A stretch of DNA of 6,060 bases from Lactobacillaceae bacterium UBA5807 (GTDB lineage Bacteria > Bacillota > Bacilli > Lactobacillales > Lactobacillaceae): the NCBI GenBank assembly GCA_002418005.1, contig DIDF01000052.1:1-6060 (forward strand). The letters are read 5' to 3'. A program made the position numbers and the translations under genes. Shown piece by piece: positions 1-4,557 of this stretch. Every line of letters starts with the position of its first letter. Position 1 is the first letter of the stretch. Below the pieces are notes generated by a model, which did no database searches, was not told the origin of the DNA, and saw only the letters and a list, made by a program, of their open reading frames with translations.

Positions 1-396
1 TGAGATGTGTATACGATACAGTAACTGGCAAACACCTTACCAGGTTATGTTTACCAATTTGTCAAAAAATTCGGATTAAATTTGCAATCTACCAAACCAA
101 TATTTCAGCGCCAAAATTCTGGCTGATTCAGGGTATATCAGTCATGCACTGCATACCGATTTAAAAAGAAAGGGCATCTGGTTTTGGACACCATGTCGTA
201 AAAATATGAAACAACGTTCAAGTGATGAAACCTTATTAAAACGCCAACGGCGTAGGATAGAGACGGTATTTTCGCAATTATGTTGTTTATTTAATATCGA
301 ACACAACCCTGCGCGATCATACTTAGGGTTTCAAGCACGCCTAGAACAGTGTCTTTTTATCGATACCTGGTTCAAAATCAACTAGCACCACGCGTG
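1..396 (+). mobile_element. Remnant of an IS982-like insertion sequence, right part
   Basis: This stretch carries the 3' part of a transposase gene and the few bases after its stop codon. The left end runs off the window. An 8-base perfect palindrome, CACGCGTG, sits at 389-396, shortly after the transposase stop, and could belong to the element's right terminal repeat. No matching left inverted repeat or target duplication is visible, so the right boundary is a guess. The element appears inactive because its transposase frame is broken. Confidence 0.5.
80..385 (+). pseudogene. C-terminal fragment of an IS982-family DDE transposase
   Basis: The frame reads open from 80 to the TAG at 383-385, giving about 101 residues. 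It holds ILADSGYISHALHTDL near its start, then TPCRKNMK, then RRRIETVFSQL and finally ARSYLGFQARLE. The D of ADSGY (codon 125-127) and the E of RRIETVF (codon 260-262) look like the second and third catalytic acids of a DDE transposase. They are 45 residues apart, which from memory suits IS982-family spacing. The same frame is stopped by TAA at 77-79. Upstream of it I cannot recognise the expected N-terminal and first-Asp regions. Another frame around 48-107 gives a plausible peptide (KKFGLNLQSTKPIFQ), so a frameshift or internal deletion is possible. The family is inferred from motif pattern; other DDE families are less likely. Confidence 0.65.
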
Positions 397-408
397 ATTT
401 TATATCTA

Positions 409-612
409 TTACTTCTTTTTTCTTCTTTGCCGTTTCTGTTTTACTAACGTTGTGGTATGAATTGAAATTGCGACAATAAAAAGGATTGCCGCTAAAATTA
501 CTAATCCAACTTTGACATCAAACAGTGGGTTGGCCTGGGTGATGAAAAGGCAAATGCCAATGCTGGTAATTAAGCAGAGATCGGCAAAAATTAAACTGGG
601 TGAAAATCCCAT
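409..612 (-). CDS. Small two-helix membrane protein of unknown function
   Basis: This 67-residue protein is not one I recognise. It has two hydrophobic segments, roughly residues 6-25 (SLIFADLCLITSIGICLFIT) and 34-52 (VKVGLVILAAILFIVAISI), joined by a short polar turn. It ends in a strongly basic tail, KQKRQRRKKK. By the positive-inside rule the tail, and so probably both termini, should face the cytoplasm. I chose the ATG at 612 because AAAGGA (622-627) lies 9 bases before it. The ATG at 621 would be almost touching that site, and a TTG at 630 would precede it. A TATAAT box lies at 636-641 on the same strand. No terminator is evident before the transposase remnant. The function is unknown; nothing links it to the neighbouring operon. 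Confidence 0.6.
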   Translation of the reverse strand: MGFSPSLIFADLCLITSIGICLFITQANPLFDVKVGLVILAAILFIVAISIHTTTLVKQKRQRRKKK

Positions 613-621
613 TAGACTCAT

Positions 622-627
622 TCCTTT
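622..627 (-). promoter_or_regulatory. Ribosome binding site that sets the start of the small membrane protein
   Basis: On the minus strand this reads AAAGGA and lies 9 bases before the ATG at 612. It overlaps the alternative starts at 621 and 630, which argues against them. Confidence 0.5.
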
Positions 628-635
628 CAAAATGA

Positions 636-641
636 ATTATA
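636..641 (-). promoter_or_regulatory. Candidate -10 box for the small membrane protein gene
   Basis: The minus strand reads TATAAT, a perfect consensus. The -35 at 16-18 bases is only an AT-rich TTTTAA-like hexamer (about 658-665), so the promoter is incomplete by eye. The predicted transcript would start near 629 and carry a very short leader. Confidence 0.35.
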
Positions 642-690
642 GCAAAGTCGACGACAATTTAAAATTTTCCCTCTGAAATAAATCTTTCTG

Positions 691-704
691 TGTAATCGAT
701 TCCA
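691..704. promoter_or_regulatory. cre-like pseudo-palindrome
   Basis: TGTAATCGATTCCA fits the CcpA cre consensus TGWNANCGNTNWCA at every specified position but one (C where A or T is expected at position 12). It has the central CG typical of LacI/CcpA-type operators. It lies about 50 bases upstream of the small membrane gene's TATAAT box and about 210 bases before the dehydrogenase start. AT-rich DNA can give such matches by chance. Confidence 0.25.
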
Positions 705-860
705 TTCGTGAAAAATCCTTAAAAATAATTTTTTATATCCATAATAATGTTTAAAATAAGCCGTAACCAAAAGGATTCTTAAATAAAGTTATTTTCTAAA
801 GCCAGGCGGAAAATTCACAATCTCCTTTCAAATCAAAAAAACTAATCACTCTAAAAACTT

Positions 861-888
861 TTGTCATGCTAATATCTACTTGTAATCA
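861..888 (+). promoter_or_regulatory. Weak candidate promoter of the dehydrogenase operon
   Basis: TTGTCA at 861-866 matches a -35 box at five of six positions. The -10 is unclear: TAATCA at 883-888 is correctly spaced (16 bases) but poor, while TGTAAT at 881-886 is better but only 14 bases away. A weak or activated promoter is possible. Confidence 0.3.
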
Positions 889-898
889 ATTTCACAAG
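879..898. promoter_or_regulatory. Inverted repeat in the dehydrogenase promoter, candidate operator
   Basis: The arms CTTGT (879-883) and ACAAG (894-898) are exact inverse copies around a 10-base centre, with one further symmetric pair inside. The site lies between the likely -10 and the ribosome binding site at 902-908, where a bound repressor would block transcription. The inner part AATCAATTTCACA (884-896) recurs, with two changes, in the leader of the LacI-family gene. It lacks the central CG usual for LacI-family operators, so the assignment is tentative. Confidence 0.35.
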
Positions 899-915
899 AA
901 TAAAGGAGAACAATT

Positions 916-1917
916 ATGAAAGCTTTAGTATTAACTGATGTTAAACACATGGAAGTAAAGGATGTTCCAGAACCTACAGTAAAACCAAACGAAGTAAAAA
1001 TTGAAACCAAGTATGCCGGGGTTTGTGGTACCGACCACGCCCTTTATAATGGTCTTCCAGGTTCAGCAGATGCTGTTCCGCCAATCGTTTTGGGCCATGA
1101 AAACTCAGGCGTTGCTGTTGAAGTTGGCTCAGAAGTTACCAACGTTAAAGTAGGTGATCGAGTAACTGTTGACCCTAACATTTATTGTGGCCAATGCTTT
1201 TACTGTCATACTGGCCGTCCTGAATTATGTGAAAATCTTTCAGCCGTTGGGGTTACTAGAGATGGCGGCTTGGAACAATATTTCACTGCTCCAGCTACTA
1301 ACGTTTACCAAATTCCTGATAATGTTTCATTTAAATCCGCTGCCGCTACTGAACCAATTTCATGTGCCGTTCACGGAGTTCAATTACTTAAATTAACTCC
1401 ATACCAAAACGCTTTGGTTATTGGTGATGGCTTTATGGGCCAAATTTTTGCTCAACTCTTGAAAGCTTATGGGGTTCACAGAGTTGATCTTGGGGGCCTT
1501 GTGGATGAAAGAGAAAAGTTCAACCACGATAAATTTGGAATCGACAAGACATACAACACTAAGAGAGATAAGATTCCCGCTGAATACGATATTGTTATTG
1601 AAGCTGTTGGTTTACCTGAAACTCAAGAGCAGGCTATTGAAGCAACTCGCAAGGGTGCTCAAGTATTGATGTTTGGTGTTGGTAAACCAGATGCTCACTT
1701 CTCAATGAACACTTATGAAGTTTATCAAAAGCAATTAACTATCCAAGGTTCATTCATTAATCCAAACGCTTTTGAAGATTCACTTGCCCTTCTTTCTAGC
1801 AAAAAACTGGATGTTGAATCGATCATGAGCCATGAATTTAGTTTGGATCAAGTTGAAAACTTCCTAGCCGGCAACGTTAAGGGCGTTTCAAAGGCTGTTG
1901 TTAAAGTTACTGACTAG
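916..1917 (+). CDS. Zinc-dependent medium-chain alcohol/polyol dehydrogenase
   Basis: This 333-residue cytoplasmic oxidoreductase belongs to the zinc-containing MDR family (alcohol, sorbitol and threonine dehydrogenases), which interconverts alcohols and ketones or aldehydes with NAD(P). The N-terminal GroES-like domain has the catalytic zinc ligands C37 (GVCGTD), H61-E62 (LGHE) and probably E146 (TEPIS). The structural zinc cysteines C91, C94, C97 and C105 are in exact C-x2-C-x2-C-x7-C spacing. The Rossmann domain has GDGFMG at 170-175. The strand that normally ends in an NAD-selecting acidic residue reads RVDLGGLVDE, so cofactor choice is unclear. The length is normal. The start is set by AAAGGAG at 902-908, 7 bases before the ATG. 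It is the first gene of a likely three-gene operon with a LacI regulator downstream. All catalytic residues seem present; the substrate is unknown, with a polyol or secondary alcohol as the fair guess. Confidence 0.9.
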   Translation: MKALVLTDVKHMEVKDVPEPTVKPNEVKIETKYAGVCGTDHALYNGLPGSADAVPPIVLGHENSGVAVEVGSEVTNVKVGDRVTVDPNIYCGQCFYCHTGRPELCENLSAVGVTRDGGLEQYFTAPATNVYQIPDNVSFKSAAATEPISCAVHGVQLLKLTPYQNALVIGDGFMGQIFAQLLKAYGVHRVDLGGLVDEREKFNHDKFGIDKTYNTKRDKIPAEYDIVIEAVGLPETQEQAIEATRKGAQVLMFGVGKPDAHFSMNTYEVYQKQLTIQGSFINPNAFEDSLALLSSKKLDVESIMSHEFSLDQVENFLAGNVKGVSKAVVKVTD

Positions 1918-1934
1918 TTTTAGGAGGGTGTGGA

Positions 1935-2675
1935 ATGGAAATGACTTCTACTAGCAACGGGCGTACTATCTCCATGAGCAAGTCGTTGGCCTACTTTGTT
2001 CTTTCATTGATAATCAACTCAGCCGGCAATGTCTTGACTCTGGTTACCAGTGCCAAAATCCATCCTTCTTTTCTGGGATCAGCATACTGGGCTGCAGCTG
2101 AAGCAAATTTGAGTGTTGCTTTGGGTTGGAATTTGTTTTTGGGCTTCTTAATTTTTGGTGTTTTGATCACCGTTTTAAACGCCATTTTAGTTGGAAAATG
2201 GGAGTGGAGCAGAGCTTTAGGTAACTTGGCCTTCATGGTTCCTTTCTCAGCTTTAATTCAAATTTTCGATGATTTCTTTGTTGGCAAGTATCCAATATAC
2301 TCTGGATTACCAGCAGCCAACACTCCTTTGATGATTGGTTTTTATATTTTGCTGAACTTTTTTGGAGTCGCACTTATTGGAACCGCAATTTCAATTTATC
2401 AACGAGTTAACTTGGTTTTGCATCCAGCCGATGATCTGATGCAGATTTTAAGGTTCAAGTATTTTAAAGGCAACGCCAATATTGCGATGTGGGCATCATA
2501 CATTCCACCAACAATCATGGCAATTGTTGCCTTAGTAATTACTAAGGACTTCACTAACTTTGGTTTAGGGACGATCTTTGCCTTTCTTTTCCAAGGCGGA
2601 ATCACTGGAATCGCGGACAAACATGTATTTCCAAAGCTGCAGCATCAGGCCTTAGATGTTGGTAAAGATGATTAA
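1935..2675 (+). CDS. Multi-pass membrane protein, YczE/YyaS-like
   Basis: This 246-residue integral membrane protein has about six hydrophobic segments, near residues 17-40, 62-86, 94-114, 129-155, 186-204 and 208-227. Its pattern resembles the uncharacterised YczE/YyaS membrane family of Firmicutes: a first helix with SAGNVLTLVTSAK, a following ALGW, and HPADDLMQIL before the later helices. I make this link by impression only. The family's role is not established; transport is possible but unproven. Loop residues W89-W91 and D112-D113 could be functional. It follows the dehydrogenase by 17 bases with AGGAGG at 1922-1927, 7 bases before the ATG at 1935. A second ATG at 1941 would have poorer spacing. 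Co-transcription with an enzyme and a VOC protein suggests it may move or sense the substrate. Confidence 0.7.
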   Translation: MEMTSTSNGRTISMSKSLAYFVLSLIINSAGNVLTLVTSAKIHPSFLGSAYWAAAEANLSVALGWNLFLGFLIFGVLITVLNAILVGKWEWSRALGNLAFMVPFSALIQIFDDFFVGKYPIYSGLPAANTPLMIGFYILLNFFGVALIGTAISIYQRVNLVLHPADDLMQILRFKYFKGNANIAMWASYIPPTIMAIVALVITKDFTNFGLGTIFAFLFQGGITGIADKHVFPKLQHQALDVGKDD

Positions 2676-2698
2676 TTGAATTTAATAGGGAGTTTAAA

Positions 2699-3088
2699 AT
2701 GCAAGTAAAAGATTATATTACGGGGATTCAACACGTTGGGATACCTACTGACGATTTAGATAACACAATCAAGTTTTATGAATCAATTGGCTTTGAACAA
2801 GCCGGTCTTTTCCCAAATGGCGCTAACCGCTGTGCATTTATGCGGTTCGGCAACTTAACCATTGAAACTTGGGAAGGCGACCCAGTCACAAAAAAGGCTG
2901 GCGCTATTAACCATATTTCGATGAATACAACTGATATTGATAAAGCTTTTCAGGCTGCTAAAGATCAGGGTTTAAACTTGGTTGATAAGACTGTTCAAGC
3001 AATTCCAAGCTTTTGGCAGGATGGGATTCGCTATTTCAATATTCTTGGACCAAATCACGAAACAATTGAATTTTGCCAGATTCTGTAA
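2699..3088 (+). CDS. VOC-superfamily (glyoxalase/dioxygenase fold) protein
   Basis: This 129-residue cytoplasmic protein is one vicinal-oxygen-chelate unit of two beta-alpha-beta-beta-beta modules. The first opens with IQHVGIPTDDLDNTIKFYES and the second with INHISMNTTDIDKAFQAAKD. The usual four metal-ligand positions are all filled: H12, E56 (GNLTIE), H72 and E124 (GPNHETIEF). An active metal-dependent isomerase, lyase or epimerase is therefore plausible, rather than only a binding protein. The length is normal for a single-domain member. AGGGAG at 2687-2692 lies 6 bases before the ATG, and the gap to the membrane gene is 23 bases. The specific reaction cannot be told; glyoxalase I, a sugar or inosose-type epimerase and others share this fold. 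Next to a dehydrogenase it may process the same carbonyl compound. Confidence 0.85.
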   Translation: MQVKDYITGIQHVGIPTDDLDNTIKFYESIGFEQAGLFPNGANRCAFMRFGNLTIETWEGDPVTKKAGAINHISMNTTDIDKAFQAAKDQGLNLVDKTVQAIPSFWQDGIRYFNILGPNHETIEFCQIL

Positions 3089-3113
3089 TTTGAGATTTGA
3101 TTTTGTTGAATTG

Positions 3114-3161
3114 ATAAAAATCACTGTAGACTTATTTTAACCAGTTTGCAGTGATTTTTAT
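3114..3161. terminator. Bidirectional terminator between the VOC gene and the LacI-family gene
   Basis: The arms 3114-3126 and 3149-3161 are perfect 13-base inverse copies (ATAAAAATCACTG against its complement). Pairing extends inward six more pairs, with wobbles (3127-3132 with 3143-3148), around a 10-base loop. The outer bases give a U-run in both directions, TTTTTATTTT on the plus strand and TTTTTAT on the minus strand. It therefore serves both convergent transcripts. The stop codon of the regulator (3158-3160) lies inside the right arm. Confidence 0.85.
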
Positions 3162-4153
3162 TTTGTCTTGATTTTAATTGTTGTATTTAACTCCCGAATT
3201 TCTTGGGCTTTATCCGGATTCTTAATTCTTTGCATTAGTAATTTAAAAGCCACTTTACCAATTTGGACTGTCGGTTGGGCCGCCACAACTATGGGGTATC
3301 TAATAAACTGCATCCAAGGAGAATAATCGAAGCAGCCAATTTGGATATCTTTAATATTTCTTTCATAAGTTCTTTTTAAAACTCTTTGGAGAATTTCGTT
3401 GTCAGTTGCAACGATTGCATCGCAACGGAGATTAAAAAGCAGTTGGCTGGTGAGGCCCTCAACATCGCTGTAATCAACCTGAGACTTTTTTATTAATGAT
3501 TCATCTATTGGGATAGCGTTCACTTGCAAAGCTTTTTTATATCCATTTAATCGTTGATTTTGAGTTGCCGTTACTTCACTATTGATTATTCCAATTTGTG
3601 AAGCACCAAATTTAATCATAAACGATACTAATTTCTTAGTTCCGTCCTCGTTGTTTACAACGACTGCATCAAATTTTGAACTATTCACATTAGTTGGCAT
3701 ACGATCTATAAAGACTGTTGGAAAGCGGTTAACTATGTTTGTGTAGTCAATTTCGTGGCCAGTGGTAGCAATAATTAATCCATCAACCATCTGTTGGGTG
3801 AGAACTTCAACGGCTTTCTTTTCATTTTTAGGATTTTCGTTAGTACGGGCAATAATCAGTTGGTAATCGTTGTCTTCGGCTAGTTCTGTTAAGGAATCAA
3901 TTACTTCTGTAAAAAATGACGCAGTTACAGTTGAAATTACGACTCCTATAATAGAAGTTTTTTTCATTCTGACGCTTCTGGCAATTAAATTTGGGTGGTA
4001 GCCCATATCCTTTGCGATTTGTTGAATTTTTTTTCTAGTTTCAGCACTTACCCGCTGGTTTCCATTTAATGCTCTTGACACGGTTGCCACTGAGACTCCG
4101 GCTTGTTTCGCGACATCTTTAATTGTTGGAATTTCTTTGTTGGATTCAACCAT
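3158..4153 (-). CDS. LacI/GalR-family transcriptional regulator
   Basis: This 331-residue DNA-binding repressor has the normal family length. The N-terminal helix-turn-helix spans residues 10-32 (TIKDVAKQAGVSVATVSRAL), followed by the hinge GYHPNLIARSVRMKKT at about 51-66. A periplasmic-binding-protein-like effector domain starts at IIGVV (68). The domain shows family landmarks: VDGLII (123-128), FIDR (148-151), VVNNEDG (165-171), RLNGY (201-205), VATDNEIL (248-255) and IGCFDYSP (272-279). These suggest a sugar-like small-molecule effector. The hinge leucine that most relatives insert into the operator minor groove is V61 here. The ATG at 4153 has GAAGG upstream (near 4162-4166) and the HTH begins correctly about nine residues in. 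It is convergent with the dehydrogenase operon and is its likely regulator; self-repression is possible. Confidence 0.92.
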   Translation of the reverse strand: MVESNKEIPTIKDVAKQAGVSVATVSRALNGNQRVSAETRKKIQQIAKDMGYHPNLIARSVRMKKTSIIGVVISTVTASFFTEVIDSLTELAEDNDYQLIIARTNENPKNEKKAVEVLTQQMVDGLIIATTGHEIDYTNIVNRFPTVFIDRMPTNVNSSKFDAVVVNNEDGTKKLVSFMIKFGASQIGIINSEVTATQNQRLNGYKKALQVNAIPIDESLIKKSQVDYSDVEGLTSQLLFNLRCDAIVATDNEILQRVLKRTYERNIKDIQIGCFDYSPWMQFIRYPIVVAAQPTVQIGKVAFKLLMQRIKNPDKAQEIRELNTTIKIKTK

Positions 4154-4173
4154 TGTTTTTGCCTTCAGTCTTC

Positions 4174-4186
4174 TGTGAAGTAGATT
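4174..4186 (-). promoter_or_regulatory. Candidate autoregulatory operator in the LacI-family gene leader
   Basis: On the minus strand this reads AATCTACTTCACA and matches AATCAATTTCACA at 884-896, in the dehydrogenase promoter, at 11 of 13 positions. It sits between the predicted transcription start and the ATG at 4153, a place where a bound protein could block elongation. A partly inverted copy, TTTTCAC, lies at 4196-4202. Confidence 0.3.
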
Positions 4187-4232
4187 TTTAAGATGTTTTC
4201 ACGCTAGATAACTTTACTCATCCTTTTCTCTA

Positions 4233-4261
4233 ATTTTAATTTCTTTTTGAGATCACTTCAA
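4233..4261 (-). promoter_or_regulatory. Promoter of the LacI-family gene
   Basis: On the minus strand the -35 is TTGAAG (4256-4261) and the -10 is TAAAAT (4233-4238), with a 17-base spacer. The transcript would begin near 4226 and have a leader of about 70 bases. Confidence 0.6.
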
Positions 4262-4276
4262 TATTACTTTGGTTGA

Positions 4277-4305
4277 TTGACAATCTTTAATTTGTTAATT
4301 ATGAT
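4277..4305 (+). promoter_or_regulatory. Promoter of tyrS
   Basis: TTGACA at 4277-4282 is a perfect -35. TATGAT at 4300-4305 is a near-consensus -10 after exactly 17 bases. It leads straight into the T-box leader, which should start near 4312. Confidence 0.85.
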
Positions 4306-4311
4306 TACAGT

Positions 4312-4542
4312 AATGCGTTGAGGTGAAATTAGTAGAAAAGTTTTTGGGAAGTCAGAGACTTGATGGTAAGTGCGAATCAAGCGATTCTTTTTGAAATTAC
4401 TTTCACCGAGCTTCATTAAAATATGACGGGTCATTTCGTTACCAATGGTTTGAGTGATTAGTATAGTATTTATTTGCTAATAACTTGGGTGGTAACGCGG
4501 AAAAATTCGTCCCTAGCATTTTTGCTGGGGACTTTTTATTTT
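4312..4542 (+). promoter_or_regulatory. T-box riboswitch sensing tRNA-Tyr, upstream of tyrS
   Basis: This leader lets uncharged tRNA-Tyr stop premature termination before tyrS. Stem I is closed by GGTGAAA (4322-4328) with TTTCACC (4401-4407). Above it, AGTA (4331-4334) faces GAA (4393-4395), the usual S-turn, followed by GAAAAG (4335-4340) pairing with 4387-4392. The specifier codon is UAC (4398-4400), tyrosine. The distal loop has GTGCGAA at 4370-4376. A stem III of 7 pairs joins 4457-4463 to 4475-4481. The T-box itself is GGGTGGTAACGCGG (4487-4500); UGGU at 4490-4493 is complementary to an ACCA tRNA end. Antiterminator pairing uses GGG 4487-4489 with CCC 4511-4513, and ACG 4495-4497 with CGT 4508-4510. 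The stem II region between 4408 and 4456 I could not fold confidently. Confidence 0.95.
4509..4542 (+). terminator. T-box regulated terminator in the tyrS leader
   Basis: The arms GTCCCTAGCA (4509-4518) and TGCTGGGGAC (4523-4532) form ten pairs, one of them G-U, around a TTTT loop. TTTTTATTTT follows. The left arm shares CGTCCC (4508-4513) with the antiterminator, so the two folds exclude each other. Confidence 0.92.
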
Positions 4543-4544
4543 AT

Positions 4545-4550
4545 AGGAGG
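4545..4550 (+). promoter_or_regulatory. Ribosome binding site that sets the tyrS start
   Basis: AGGAGG lies 7 bases before the ATG at 4558 and just after the U-run of the T-box terminator. It is exposed only in read-through transcripts. It rules out any upstream start in the same frame, because that would lie inside the T-box. Confidence 0.9.
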
Positions 4551-4557
4551 AAATTTG

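Larger units (their letters stand above)
613..915. other. Non-coding stretch between the small gene and the dehydrogenase operon
   Basis: These 303 bases are AT-rich with no credible gene. They hold the ribosome binding site and TATAAT box of the small membrane gene, a cre-like site at 691-704, an isolated TTCACA at 814-819, and the dehydrogenase promoter and operator candidates near 861-898. From about 705 to 810 I see nothing I can name. Confidence 0.6.

Noticed and set aside
613..630. Longer forms of the small membrane protein from ATG 621 or TTG 630
   Set aside because: The only ribosome binding site (622-627) overlaps or abuts these starts and is properly spaced for ATG 612.
814..819. 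Lone TTCACA as a third operator half
   Set aside because: Six bases without a symmetric partner are expected by chance in AT-rich DNA; it is kept only as a remark.
1169..1669. Short plus-strand open frames inside the dehydrogenase gene
   Set aside because: They overlap a gene with all expected motifs, lack ribosome binding sites and give no recognisable protein.
1991..2620. Minus-strand open frames across the membrane protein gene
   Set aside because: They are antisense reflections of a hydrophobic coding sequence with no start signals.
4423..4434. ATGAC/GTCAT inverted repeat in the tyrS leader
   Set aside because: The loop would be only two bases; it is more likely part of the T-box stem II region than an operator.
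4474..4557. In-frame upstream extension of tyrS from a TTG start
   Set aside because: It would translate the T-box and its terminator, has no ribosome binding site, and makes the protein 28 residues longer than the family; the ATG at 4558 has AGGAGG.
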